A DNA stretch of 64,000 nt from Rhodococcus pseudokoreensis (GCF_017068395.1 NZ_CP070619.1:2852001-2916000); one strand, 5' to 3'. Shown: positions 17,323-25,956, counted from the stretch's first letter. Translations and numbers: made by a program. The notes: a model not told the origin generated them from the sequence alone.

Positions 17323-18462
17323 TCAGAGTCCGACGAGATCCGCGACGCGGCCGCGGTGCGCCCGCGAATCCCCCAGCAGCGGTTCGTCTCCGAGTGCGCG
17401 GCGAACATAGGAGTGCGTCGCATGCTCCCAGGTGAAGCCGACGCCCCCGTGGAGTTGCACGGCCTCCATCGCGGTGGCGATCACGGCCTCGGTGCAGACC
17501 GCACCCGCGACAGCGGCCGGAAGCGCCGCGGCGCCCGGGTCTTCCGCGAACACCGCGGCCGCGTACCGCGCCGCCGATCGCGCCTTCTCGAGCTCGACGA
17601 GCGTGTTCGCCAGTCGATGCTTGACAGCCTGAAAGGATCCGATCGACCGCCCGAACTGGCGGCGCTGCATGGTGTATTCCCTTGTACTGTCCAGCAATCG
17701 GTCGATCAGCCCGACGTGCTCGCAAGCCAGCCCGATCACTCCGAGGCTCCGCAACGATTCGACTACGCGCGGTGCGTCACCGGGTCCGACGAGACGCACC
17801 GCGTCCGCGTCGTCGAAGAGCAGATTGGCCTGCCGTCGACTGGGGTCGACCACCGGAAGTTCCGTTCGCCGCACCGGCGCGGTCCGCAGATCGACCGCGT
17901 AGAGGCCGGGTCCGTCGTCGGCGTGCGCGAGCAGCACGACGACATCGGCGGCGCCGCCCTGCACGACATTCGTCACGCGACCGGACAGCGACCATCGGTC
18001 GCCGACGCGTGTGGCGTCGACGAAATCGGTCTGCGCGCTCAGCGCTGTCACCGTCGCGACGAGTTCGCCCCGGACGACTCGGTCGAGCAGTTCGTCGACC
18101 CGGGGCGACCTTTCGGCCGAGAGCAGGGCATGAACTCCCAGCGTGGCGGACGTGAGCACCGGTTCGCAGACCAGCGCGCGCCCGCACTCTTCGAGGACGA
18201 TGCCGAGTTCGACCATGCCGTATCCGAGGCCGCCGCGATCCTCCGGCACGGTCAGGGCCGCGACGTTCATCTCCTCGACGAGCAGCGACCACAACTCGGG
18301 GGAATAGCCGGACTCCGACCGGGCGGCGAGTCGACTGCTCTCGATCGTCGAATGGCGGTCGAGTAGCCGGCGGATGACGTCGCGGATGTCTTCGTGCTCG
18401 GCGACGGGGGTCATCGCCGGGGGTTCGGTCTCGGGCCAGGGGCTGGAATGGGAGGACTGCAT
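17323..18462 (-). CDS. Acyl-CoA dehydrogenase, C-terminally divergent
   Basis: A 379-residue acyl-CoA dehydrogenase family protein. The C-terminal part has GGVGFTWEHATHSYVRRAL, the pattern of the divergent subunit of actinobacterial heteromeric dehydrogenases, and lacks the GGTxEIxRN motif. It may partner the complete dehydrogenase encoded at 13631 (inference). The ATG at 18462 has AGGAG six bases before it; ATG 18414 is an alternative. The gene is divergent from the NTF2-like pair, with two operator copies in the space between. Confidence 0.88.
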   Translation of the reverse strand: MQSSHSSPWPETEPPAMTPVAEHEDIRDVIRRLLDRHSTIESSRLAARSESGYSPELWSLLVEEMNVAALTVPEDRGGLGYGMVELGIVLEECGRALVCEPVLTSATLGVHALLSAERSPRVDELLDRVVRGELVATVTALSAQTDFVDATRVGDRWSLSGRVTNVVQGGAADVVVLLAHADDGPGLYAVDLRTAPVRRTELPVVDPSRRQANLLFDDADAVRLVGPGDAPRVVESLRSLGVIGLACEHVGLIDRLLDSTREYTMQRRQFGRSIGSFQAVKHRLANTLVELEKARSAARYAAAVFAEDPGAAALPAAVAGAVCTEAVIATAMEAVQLHGGVGFTWEHATHSYVRRALGDEPLLGDSRAHRGRVADLVGL

Positions 18463-18479
18463 TGAACTCTCCTGTAAAT

Positions 18480-18492
18480 TGACGTGAGTTCA
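18480..18492. promoter_or_regulatory. Operator copy, TGACGTGAGTTCA
   Basis: One arm (AGTTCA) is perfect and the other has two changes. It lies 17 bases before the start of the minus-strand acyl-CoA dehydrogenase and would overlap its promoter. Confidence 0.5.
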
Positions 18493-18546
18493 GTTTAGTT
18501 TCGCAGAAGTCGAGACGGCAAGGACTCTCGACAGACCCGCCCATGT

Positions 18547-18559
18547 TGAACTAAGTTCA
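18547..18559. promoter_or_regulatory. Operator copy, TGAACTAAGTTCA
   Basis: A perfect 6-1-6 palindrome ending only four bases before the ATG of the first NTF2-like gene on the + strand. It leaves no room for a Shine-Dalgarno site, so a leaderless transcript with a repressor site over the start region is possible. Confidence 0.65.
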
Positions 18560-18563
18560 TTTC

Positions 18564-18950
18564 ATGACCGATGCACTCGTGATCGAGCAGTACTACGCGA
18601 TCCTCGACAGCGGCCGGATCGAAGACGCGGTTGCCCTGCTCGACGAATCGATCGAGTTCGCCATAGTTCTTCCCGGTACCGTCCGCCGCGGCCACAGCCG
18701 CGCCGACATGCTCAGCTACCTCCGGGGACGCCCCCCGGTCGATCGACGGCACGTGCTGCTGCGGACGAGCAGCGCCGGCGACGTCCAGTTCGCCTACGGC
18801 TCCGTCGTCGAGAACGAGACGAAGACGACCGGCTACTTCCTCGCCGCCATGCACCTCGACGCCGACGGCACCATCGACGCATACGAAGTGTCCTTCGACA
18901 CCGAATTCAGCATTCTCACAAGGGAGTTGGCACATGACAAGCGCGACTGA
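18564..18950 (+). CDS. NTF2-like (SnoaL-type) protein
   Basis: A 128-residue protein of the cone-shaped alpha+beta barrel (NTF2/SnoaL) type. The opening ALVIEQYYAILDSGRIEDAVALLDESIEF is the usual helix-turn-strand start of the family. Members include ketosteroid isomerases, polyketide cyclases and limonene-epoxide hydrolases, but many have no known role. It starts only four bases after a perfect operator copy and has no clear ribosome-binding site, which suggests leaderless translation. It overlaps the next, related gene by 17 bases, so the two products may form a heterodimer (inference). Confidence 0.75.
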   Translation: MTDALVIEQYYAILDSGRIEDAVALLDESIEFAIVLPGTVRRGHSRADMLSYLRGRPPVDRRHVLLRTSSAGDVQFAYGSVVENETKTTGYFLAAMHLDADGTIDAYEVSFDTEFSILTRELAHDKRD

Positions 18951-19332
18951 CCTGGACTCGAGGACGTCACCGACGCCCGTGCTGGTCGCATGGTTCGCGA
19001 TCATGGACTCGGACGATCCCGACCGCGTCCTGACGATGATCACCGACGACTTCCGGATGTCGATTCAATTCTCCACCGGCGGCGGGAAGGCGGCCGAGTT
19101 CGTCGGCGATCGCGCAGGCCTCGTCGGGTACCTGCAGCAACGCGAGAAGAGCGTGCTGGTACACGAGATCCTCGCGGGCTCCCGGGTGGGTGACGTCGAA
19201 CTGGCTCTGGGGCGCACCACCCGGAACGGTGAATTCGAGGCGTCGTTCAACACCTCGGCGCAGCTCGACGAGTCCGGCCTCGTGCGGAGGTTGCTCATCT
19301 GCCGCACCCCCGAAATCTCGTTCGCCCACTGA
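18934..19332 (+). CDS. NTF2-like (SnoaL-type) protein
   Basis: A 132-residue NTF2-like protein, related in layout to its upstream neighbour: PVLVAWFAIMDSDDPDRVLTMITDDF at the N-terminus and a strand-rich remainder ending in RRLLICR. GGGAG sits eight bases before the ATG. Its start lies inside the end of the previous gene, so translation is coupled. The pair would form the + strand arm of the catabolic regulon. Enzymatic function is not evident; a hydratase, isomerase or epoxide hydrolase role would suit the pathway. Confidence 0.75.
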   Translation: MTSATDLDSRTSPTPVLVAWFAIMDSDDPDRVLTMITDDFRMSIQFSTGGGKAAEFVGDRAGLVGYLQQREKSVLVHEILAGSRVGDVELALGRTTRNGEFEASFNTSAQLDESGLVRRLLICRTPEISFAH

Positions 19333-19339
19333 CACAGCT

Positions 19340-19379
19340 GTGCGCACTTGCCGACCGCGAACGGTCGGCAAGTGCGCAC
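19340..19379. terminator. Bidirectional terminator hairpin
   Basis: An 18-bp perfect stem (GTGCGCACTTGCCGACCG) with a 4-base loop sits between the converging NTF2-like and glycosyltransferase genes, 7 and 11 bases from their stops. It marks the end of the catabolic regulon. Confidence 0.8.
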
Positions 19380-19390
19380 TGCCGTGTCGA

Positions 19391-21532
19391 TCAGGACGTG
19401 AGGTCGTACAGGGTCACGCCGTCCACGGTGACCGCGGTGAAGTTCGCCTGCACCCAGGTGGAGATCTCCGACGCGGTGCCGTCGCCACCCATTCCGCCGC
19501 CTCGGCCGCCGGCGATGAAGTAGTGGATCTTGCCGTCCGCCACGTACTGCTGGAACTGCTCGAGCGTCGGTGACGGATCGCTGCCGTTGAATCCGCCGAT
19601 CGGCATGACCGGGTCCTCGGTGGCCAGCTGGTACCCGGACGCACTGTTGGATCCGATGGCCGCCGCCACCCAGGTGTAGTTGCCGGCATCCTGCTCCAGC
19701 AGCGACACCAGTTCCTCGCCGGGGTTGCTGCCCGAGAGCAGTCCCCCGGCAGCGCCGCCCATGGCTCCCATGCCGCCCATGCCGTCGCCGGCACCGGCTG
19801 TCGCAGCGGCCGCGGTCCCAGGAGCAGCCGCTCCTGGCGCGCCGGGAGCAGCACCGCCCGGCATCGTGGGCGCGGCTGTGCCGTCGGTGCGTCCGCCCAT
19901 GCGTCCGGCACCGTCCATGCCGCCGGGGCCACCCATTCCGCCGAAGCCCCCGCGTCCGCCCTCGACATTGGGTCCGGCCGAGACGATCGAACCGGTGTGC
20001 GGCGTCGCGATCGTGTCGACGGCGTACGCCGTCGGTCCGGCGAGCCCGGTGAACAGTGCGGCCAGCGTGACGACGGCCGCGATCCGGCCCCTGGTCAGCG
20101 CCGGGATCAGCACGGCCACGGCGGCGAGAACACCGGCGACGACCACGGCCCACTTCAGCCACGGCACGAACGACGCGCTGCGCCCGAGCAGAACCCAGGA
20201 CATGGCCGCGGTGGCCAGGAGTGTCACGGCGAGAACCGCCCGCACCCACAGGCTGTCCCGTCGACGCCACAGCGTCACCGAACCGATCGCCACCAGCGCG
20301 GCCACGGCCGGTGCGAGCGCGACGGTGTAGTACGCGTGGAAGATTCCGGCCATGAAGCTGAACGTCAATCCGGTGACGAGCAGCCATAGTCCCCACACGA
20401 CGAACGACGCACGTTGCGTGTCGGTGCGTGCCGCCCTGCCGCGCAGCGCGAGACCGGCGACCAGCAGGATCAGCGCGGCCGGGATCAGCCAGGCGATCTG
20501 ACCGCCCTGAGCCGACTCGAACAAGCGCGTGATGCCGGTGCTGCCCCACATTCCGCCGCCGCCACCGGGACCGCCGCCGGGCATCCCGCCGCCGGGCACC
20601 CCGCCGCCGGGCACGGCGCCGCCGGTCATGGCCTCGCCGGCGCCGCCCATCGCCGCCGCGGCGTCCCCGCGACCACCACCGGGCGTGACGCTGCCGGTCT
20701 CCTCACCGTTCAACCGGCCGAGACCGTTGTAGCCGAGCGTGAGTTCGAGGATCGAGTTGTTCTGGGAACCGCCGATCCAGGGCCGCGACGACGCCGGCCA
20801 CAGTTCGACGGTCAGCAACCACCAGCCCGCGGAGACGATCATCGCGCCGAGTGCGGCGAAGCACTGGGCGAGGCGTTTGCCGAACTTCGGCGGTCCCGCG
20901 AAGAGGTAGGTCAGGGCAAGCGGCGGGACTACGAGCATCACCTGAAGCTGCTTGGTCAGGAAGCCCAACCCGACGAACACACCGGTCAGCACCATCCACC
21001 GGGTGCGTCCGTCCTCCACGGCGCGCAGCAGCGCCCACACGGACGCGATCATCAGCAGCACCAGCAGTGCGTCGGGGTTGTTGAACCGGAACATCAGTGC
21101 CGCGATCGGCGTCAGCGCGAGCACGAGACCGGCGAGCAGACCGGCCGCGGCACCGAACCACCGCTTCACCGCGGCGTACAGCAGGGCGACGGAACCGACG
21201 CCGAGCAGCGCCTGCGGCACCAGCATCGCCCAGGAGCTGAGGCCGAAGATCCGGACCGACAGCGACATCAGCCACAGCGACATCGGCGGCTTGTCGACGG
21301 TGATGGAGTTGGCGGCGTCGGAGGATCCGAAGAAGAACGCCTTCCACGACTCCGAACCCGCCTGGACCGCGGCGGCGTAGAAGGAGTTGGCCCAGCCGGA
21401 GGCGCCGAGCCCCCAGATGTACGCGACCGCCGTCCCGACGAGCAGTGCGACGAGTGCCCAGGGCTCCCACCTCCGGCGTGCGGGAGGAGGTTCGGGGGTT
21501 TCGACCGTCGGTTGTTCGAGGGTCGTCGTCAT
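19391..21532 (-). CDS. GT39-type membrane glycosyltransferase with glycine-rich loops
   Basis: A 713-residue polytopic membrane protein of the ArnT/PMT (YkcB-like) group, which transfers a sugar from a polyprenyl-phosphate donor on the outer face of the membrane. GASGWANSFYAAAVQAG and the TVDKPP motif (Asp80) are diagnostic. About ten membrane segments follow. Two low-complexity stretches rich in Gly, Met, Pro and Ala interrupt it, near residues 282-330 and 520-615, and it ends in a soluble C-terminal domain. Its start overlaps the stop of the GT2-GtrA gene by four bases. That gene probably makes the lipid-linked sugar it uses (inference). Confidence 0.87.
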   Translation of the reverse strand: MTTTLEQPTVETPEPPPARRRWEPWALVALLVGTAVAYIWGLGASGWANSFYAAAVQAGSESWKAFFFGSSDAANSITVDKPPMSLWLMSLSVRIFGLSSWAMLVPQALLGVGSVALLYAAVKRWFGAAAGLLAGLVLALTPIAALMFRFNNPDALLVLLMIASVWALLRAVEDGRTRWMVLTGVFVGLGFLTKQLQVMLVVPPLALTYLFAGPPKFGKRLAQCFAALGAMIVSAGWWLLTVELWPASSRPWIGGSQNNSILELTLGYNGLGRLNGEETGSVTPGGGRGDAAAAMGGAGEAMTGGAVPGGGVPGGGMPGGGPGGGGGMWGSTGITRLFESAQGGQIAWLIPAALILLVAGLALRGRAARTDTQRASFVVWGLWLLVTGLTFSFMAGIFHAYYTVALAPAVAALVAIGSVTLWRRRDSLWVRAVLAVTLLATAAMSWVLLGRSASFVPWLKWAVVVAGVLAAVAVLIPALTRGRIAAVVTLAALFTGLAGPTAYAVDTIATPHTGSIVSAGPNVEGGRGGFGGMGGPGGMDGAGRMGGRTDGTAAPTMPGGAAPGAPGAAAPGTAAAATAGAGDGMGGMGAMGGAAGGLLSGSNPGEELVSLLEQDAGNYTWVAAAIGSNSASGYQLATEDPVMPIGGFNGSDPSPTLEQFQQYVADGKIHYFIAGGRGGGMGGDGTASEISTWVQANFTAVTVDGVTLYDLTS

Positions 21533-22782
21533 GCGTGAACTCCTTCAGGGCGAGCGTTCCGGAACACCCAGCGAAGGGCTATGAAACGGCTGATGGTGGC
21601 AACGAGATTGGCGAGGACGAGGACGGCGAGTTCGACGTGCTTGGACGCGTCCGGGGCCGCCGAGTGCAGGACGAACAGGGAACCGCTGGTGAGGAGCAGT
21701 CCGAACGCGAACACGAGCAGGCCCTGCATCTGATGCCGGGCGGCGCCTTCGGATCCGCGGACCCCGAACGTGAACGCGCGGTTCGCGGCCGTGTTGAGCA
21801 CGGCCGTGACGAGCAGTGAGACGGCGTTGGCCCACTGCGCGCCCAGGACCGGATGCAGAACCAGGTAGAGCAGCGCGTACGCGACTGTGGAGGCGACCCC
21901 GATCACCGCGAACCGGGCCAGCTGCCCGACCATGCCGCGGGGCACCCCGGGCACCAGCGGCTCGCGCCCGAAGCTGTCCCGCAGGCTGCCGATCGGCAGC
22001 GATCCGGTGGACAGCGCCCGGCCCACCCGCCACACACCCTTCAGGTCGGCGACGGCGGTCGCGACGATGTCGACGCGACTGTCCGGATCGTCCACCCAGT
22101 CGACGGGGACCTCGTGGATGCGCAGGCCCGCGCGTTCCGCGAGCACCAGCAACTCGGTGTCGAAGAACCATCCGGTGTCCTCGACCAGCGGCAGCAGGCG
22201 CTGGGCGACGTCCGCCCGCATCGCTTTGAACCCGCACTGCGCGTCGGAGAACCGCGCGTGTAGCGCGCTGCGGAGGATGAGGTTGTAGCTGCGGGAGATG
22301 AACTCGCGCTTCGGGCCTCGCACCACCCGCGAGGAACGGGCGAGCCGGGACCCGATGGCGAGGTCCGAATGCCCCGACAGCAGCGGGGCGATCAGCGGCA
22401 TCAGGGCGTTGAGGTCCGTCGACAGGTCGACGTCCATGTACGCCACCACCTCGGCGTCGGAGGCACTCCACACTGCACGCAGGGCGCGGCCGCGTCCCTT
22501 TTCGTCGAGGTGCACGACCTGGACGCCGTCGATCTCGGCGGCCAGGCGGTGGGCCACGGCGAGGGTGGCGTCGACGCTGGCGTTGTCGGCGATGGTGATG
22601 CGGGCGGTGTAGGGAACGTTCTCGTCGAGGTGCCGCCGCAGCCGGCGCACGCAACGTTCGAGTCCGGCTTCCTCGTTGTAGACCGGCACGACAACGTCGA
22701 GCAGGGGCGCGGTCTCGGAGGTTCCGGAAGTCTCGAGTCGTCCCATGGCGCCCGGTGCTCGGGAGAGGGAATTCGTCGTCAT
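21529..22782 (-). CDS. Glycosyltransferase family 2 fused to a GtrA-like domain
   Basis: A 417-residue protein with two parts. The N-terminal 230 residues form a GT2 domain like dolichyl/polyprenyl-phosphate mannose synthase (VVPVYNEEAGLERCV, then the metal motif in YMDVDLSTD). The last 150 residues are a GtrA-like domain with four membrane segments. It would make a polyprenyl-phosphate sugar and help move it across the membrane, supplying the downstream GT39 enzyme, to which it is coupled by an ATGA overlap. Start choice: ATG 22782 keeps a short leader before the domain; ATG 22746 is possible, and no strong ribosome site decides. Confidence 0.87.
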   Translation of the reverse strand: MTTNSLSRAPGAMGRLETSGTSETAPLLDVVVPVYNEEAGLERCVRRLRRHLDENVPYTARITIADNASVDATLAVAHRLAAEIDGVQVVHLDEKGRGRALRAVWSASDAEVVAYMDVDLSTDLNALMPLIAPLLSGHSDLAIGSRLARSSRVVRGPKREFISRSYNLILRSALHARFSDAQCGFKAMRADVAQRLLPLVEDTGWFFDTELLVLAERAGLRIHEVPVDWVDDPDSRVDIVATAVADLKGVWRVGRALSTGSLPIGSLRDSFGREPLVPGVPRGMVGQLARFAVIGVASTVAYALLYLVLHPVLGAQWANAVSLLVTAVLNTAANRAFTFGVRGSEGAARHQMQGLLVFAFGLLLTSGSLFVLHSAAPDASKHVELAVLVLANLVATISRFIALRWVFRNARPEGVHA

Positions 22783-22854
22783 GCATCCAAGATTCGGCCC
22801 GGACACTGCGACCACTCTGGACGGAGGCTGGGAGTTTCCTGTGCGCTTCGCGCC

Positions 22855-22896
22855 CGTGAGTACTTATTAACCGCCCGAGGTTGATAAGTACTCACG
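22855..22896. repeat. REP-like palindrome, CGTGAGTACTT type, copy 1
   Basis: Two 18-base arms, CGTGAGTACTTATTAACC and its near-perfect complement (one mismatch), flank a 6-base loop in the gap between the GT2-GtrA and HIT genes. An almost identical element lies inside the NRPS gene at 50012-50053. The sequence is richer in A+T than its surroundings. Confidence 0.75.
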
Positions 22897-22921
22897 GGGG
22901 CGAAGCCGCATAATGGCGGCC

Positions 22922-23347
22922 ATGGGATCTGTATTCAGCGCCATCATCAACGGAGATCTGCCCGGACGGTTCGTGTGGGAGGACGAGGACGTCGTCGCGT
23001 TCCTCACCATCGCGCCCGTCACCCAGGGCCACACCCTCGTCGTGCCCCGCGAGGAGGTGGACCAGTGGCAGGACGTCGACGGTGAGATCTGGAACAAGGT
23101 CATGGACGTGGCCCGCACGATCGGGCAGGCCGTTCGCCCGGCGTTCGACGCACCCCGCGCGGGACTGCTGATCGCCGGCCTCGAGGTGCCCCACCTGCAC
23201 CTGCACGTCTTCCCCGCCTACGATCTCGGCGATTTCAACATCAGCAACGCCGAGCAGAATCCGTCCCAGGAATCGCTCGAGGAGGCGCAGGCGAAGATCA
23301 AGGCGGCGCTGCGCGAACTCGGCCACGGGGACAACGTCCCCGACTGA
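22922..23347 (+). CDS. HIT family protein
   Basis: A 141-residue histidine-triad nucleotide hydrolase or transferase. The catalytic motif HLHLHVF is near residue 102, and the fold core [18 protein letters not shown] and [11 protein letters not shown] is well kept. The family hydrolyses AMP-lysine, AMP-amide or dinucleotide substrates; mycobacterial homologues are cytosolic. I choose ATG 22922 because homologues begin close to this point, but ATG 22913 is in frame and possible. It is a single-gene unit after the palindromic repeat. Confidence 0.88.
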   Translation: MGSVFSAIINGDLPGRFVWEDEDVVAFLTIAPVTQGHTLVVPREEVDQWQDVDGEIWNKVMDVARTIGQAVRPAFDAPRAGLLIAGLEVPHLHLHVFPAYDLGDFNISNAEQNPSQESLEEAQAKIKAALRELGHGDNVPD

Positions 23348-23350
23348 CGG

Positions 23351-24817
23351 TCAGCTCGACCGCGGCAGTTCCACCCGGAAGGTGGCACCTTCCCCGGGCC
23401 GGCTGTCGACGGTCACCGACCCGCGGTGGGCGGCGACCAGGGCCGCGACGATCGACAGGCCGAGCCCACTGCCGCCGCTCTCCCGGGTGCGGGACGCGTC
23501 GGTGCGATAGAACCTCTCGAACACCCGGGCCGCGTCTTCCTCGGTCAGTCCGGGTCCGGTGTCGGCCACCTCGAGAACAACGGTGTGCTCGGTGGTGCCG
23601 AGCCGGACCGTGACGTCCGCGGTGGCGGGGGTGTGTTTGACGGCGTTGGCGAGCAGGTTGCCGAGGACCTGCCGCAGCCGGGCCTCGTCGCCGATCACCT
23701 CCGGTGTCCCGGGGCCGGGGCGGACGTCGAGGGCGATGGACCGTTCGGGGGCGACGGCGCGCGCCCCGTGCACGGCGTCGGATGCCACCGACAGCAGGTC
23801 GACGGGCCGGGTCTCGAGGGGCCGCTGAGCATCGAGGCGGGCGAGCATCAGCAGGTCTTCCACCAGCAGCCCCATCCGGGACGCTTCCCCTTCGATGCGG
23901 CTCATCAGGGTTTCGGTGTCGGTCATCGCGCCCTGCCGATACAGTTCGGCGAAGCCGCGGATCGTGGTGAGCGGGGTGCGCAGTTCGTGACTCGCGTCGG
24001 CGACGAATCGCCGCATCTTCTCCTCGGACCGCCTCGCCGACTCCTCCGACGCCTCGGTGGCGGCGAACGCGTGCTGGATCTGCGCGAGCATTCCGTTGAG
24101 CGCCACGGACAGTCGCCCGATCTCGGTACGGTCGTCCCGTTCCGGGACGCGTCGGTGCAGGTCTCCCGACGCGATCGCCGCGGCGGTCTCCTCCACTTCG
24201 ACGAGGGGACGCAGACTGCGCCGGACCACGAAATACGCGACCACTCCCAGGGCGATCAGCACCACCACTCCGATGATGAGTTGCAGCACGACCAGGCGGT
24301 TCACCGTTTCGTCGTTCTCGGTGAGCGTCATCGCGACGGTGGTTTCGGTTCCGTCCGGCGCGGTCGTGGTCAGCACCCGCCACCGCACGTCCGAGTCGTC
24401 GGTCGAGCCGACCGTGACGGGCACCGACGGCAGGTCTTCCGGCAGTGCGGGCGAGACGGATTCGTCGTTGATCTCACGCAGGACCGTTCCGTTCGCCAGC
24501 GTCGTGCGGACAAAGAACGGGCTCGGCGGGCGACCGGGGTTCGGTTCGTCCGGCGGCGGCAACGGCCGCGACTTGCCGGGCTTCGCCCACCCCTGGGCCG
24601 CGTCGTGCAACTGGTGGTCGACGCGGTTGGTCAGCGAATTCTCGAGCGCCGACGTCACCGCGACACCGGACGCGAGGAGGCCGAGCGCCGACAGGAGGAG
24701 CACGGCGCCGACAAGTGTGATACGCAGCGGCATCGCCCGGATCCACCGTCGCGCAGGCCTGTTCGGGACGGCCACGCCCACCTCGGCCGACTCCCGGGGA
24801 GCCGCGGGCGCGGTCAT
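23351..24817 (-). CDS. phoR: Sensor histidine kinase PhoR
   Basis: A 488-residue membrane sensor kinase. One membrane segment lies at about residues 31-55, an external sensor region at 56-173, a second membrane segment at 175-198, then a HAMP linker. The HisKA box has the phosphorylated His277 in DASHELRTPL, and the ATPase domain includes NLLANAVKH and the DTGPGL and GGSGLGLSIV glycine boxes. It follows the response regulator with an ATGA overlap. That partner closely resembles mycobacterial PhoP, so PhoR is the likely identity. In that family it answers to acidity and controls envelope lipids; the signal here is not known. Confidence 0.87.
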   Translation of the reverse strand: MTAPAAPRESAEVGVAVPNRPARRWIRAMPLRITLVGAVLLLSALGLLASGVAVTSALENSLTNRVDHQLHDAAQGWAKPGKSRPLPPPDEPNPGRPPSPFFVRTTLANGTVLREINDESVSPALPEDLPSVPVTVGSTDDSDVRWRVLTTTAPDGTETTVAMTLTENDETVNRLVVLQLIIGVVVLIALGVVAYFVVRRSLRPLVEVEETAAAIASGDLHRRVPERDDRTEIGRLSVALNGMLAQIQHAFAATEASEESARRSEEKMRRFVADASHELRTPLTTIRGFAELYRQGAMTDTETLMSRIEGEASRMGLLVEDLLMLARLDAQRPLETRPVDLLSVASDAVHGARAVAPERSIALDVRPGPGTPEVIGDEARLRQVLGNLLANAVKHTPATADVTVRLGTTEHTVVLEVADTGPGLTEEDAARVFERFYRTDASRTRESGGSGLGLSIVAALVAAHRGSVTVDSRPGEGATFRVELPRSS

Positions 24818-25536
24818 CGCCGCGGTTCTCGCATCACGTAGCCGACGCCGCGGAGGGTGTGAATCAGCGGGGTCTCGCCGGTGTCGACCTTCCGGCGGAG
24901 GTACGACACGTACGACTCGACCACCCCGACCTCACCGCCGAAGTCGTAGTTCCAGACGTGGTCGAGGATGCGCGGCTTGCTCAGCACCGTGCCCGCGTTG
25001 ACCATGAAGTACCGCAGCAGCGTGAACTCCGTCGGAGACAGCGACACAAGGTCGCCGGACTTCCAGACCTCCCGCGTGTCGTCGTCGAGTTCGATGTCGG
25101 CGAACTTGATGCGGGCAGACTGCTCCTCCACCGACACCTTGCCCGCCCGCCGGAGGATGACGCGAAGCCGGGTCACCACTTCTTCGAGGCTGAACGGCTT
25201 GGTGACGTAGTCGTCCGCGCCGAGGGTGAGGCCGCTGATCTTGTCCTCCACCGCATCCTTCGCGGTGAGGAACAGCACCGGTGCGTCCACACCGTCGGCG
25301 CGCAACCGCTTGAGCAGGCCGAACCCGTCCATTCCCGGCATCATGACGTCGAGAATGACGGCGTCCGGACGGAAGGTGCGCGCCGTGTCGAGTCCCTCGG
25401 CCCCGGTCGACGCCGTCGCCACCTCGAATCCCTGGAATCGGAGACTCACGGAGAGCAACTCGAGGATGTTCGGTTCGTCGTCGACGACGAGGACGCGGGC
25501 TTCGACAGGCTTATCATTCACGCAACCCATCATCAC
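24814..25536 (-). CDS. phoP: Response regulator PhoP (OmpR family)
   Basis: A 240-residue OmpR-type regulator. The receiver has the acidic pair in VVDDEPNI, the phosphorylated Asp63 in VILDVMMPG, and Lys in YVTKPFSLEEV. The C-terminal winged helix includes LSPTEFTLLRYF and ends in VESYVSYLRRK and LRGVGYV. Long runs match Mycobacterium tuberculosis PhoP as I recall it (LELLSVSL.FQGFEV, LRADG.DAP, GTVLSKP.ILDHVW), which supports the name. The start could be GTG 25536 or ATG 25533 or 25530. It is co-transcribed with phoR; two small hydrophobic peptide genes lie just upstream on the same strand. Confidence 0.88.
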   Translation of the reverse strand: MMMGCVNDKPVEARVLVVDDEPNILELLSVSLRFQGFEVATASTGAEGLDTARTFRPDAVILDVMMPGMDGFGLLKRLRADGVDAPVLFLTAKDAVEDKISGLTLGADDYVTKPFSLEEVVTRLRVILRRAGKVSVEEQSARIKFADIELDDDTREVWKSGDLVSLSPTEFTLLRYFMVNAGTVLSKPRILDHVWNYDFGGEVGVVESYVSYLRRKVDTGETPLIHTLRGVGYVMREPRR

Positions 25537-25621
25537 GCGTGAGACTGGATTGTCGCTGTAGGTTTCCTGGGAGGTTCCTGTGAGCCGGTGCGGCCGGCCC
25601 GGGAGGACTGATTTCCGATCG

Positions 25622-25732
25622 TCAGTTGACCACGATATTGAGGTTGAACACTACCCCGCCGAACGTCAGGATCGTGTTGGCCAATCCGAGTGTGACACCA
25701 CTGTTGAGCGCCCCGAGCAGTCCCAGCATCAT
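25622..25732 (-). CDS. Small hydrophobic peptide, paralogue 1 (36 residues)
   Basis: A short frame beginning MMLGLLGALN and continuing through SGVTLGLANT, ILTFGGVVFN and LNIVVN. GGAGG lies two or five bases before the paired ATGs, so translation is likely. A second frame at 26022-26129 encodes a paralogue identical at 26 of 35 aligned positions, which strongly supports both as genes. The peptide is almost wholly uncharged and hydrophobic, with scattered Asn, Gly and Thr. A membrane location is probable. I do not recognise a family; a small membrane toxin, a channel-forming peptide or a modulator of a membrane protein are possible. Confidence 0.7.
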   Translation of the reverse strand: MMLGLLGALNSGVTLGLANTILTFGGVVFNLNIVVN

Positions 25733-25852
25733 GACCTCCATCGTCGCCCCGGTTGAGGGGTGTGTGCGCGCTGTCCGTGCGCGTTGCGGATGACACTAAG
25801 TCACGTTCGACGAATTCGTGGCGACACGCGCACGCAATTTCCCTGAATAAAA

Positions 25853-25883
25853 TCACCCATTCTTCTCGAGCGAAAAAGGGTGA
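25853..25883 (-). terminator. Intrinsic terminator with T-run
   Basis: Read on the minus strand, TTCACCC and GGGTGA pair around a second inner pairing (TTC, GAA) and are followed by TTTTATT. This is a good intrinsic terminator by actinobacterial standards. It separates the two small peptide genes. Confidence 0.65.
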
Positions 25884-25956
25884 AATTCCGGGCGCATGAG
25901 CGAGGATGGGACAGTTGCGCTCCGGAGCCCCCGCGCTCACCGTCGCCGAACACGAG

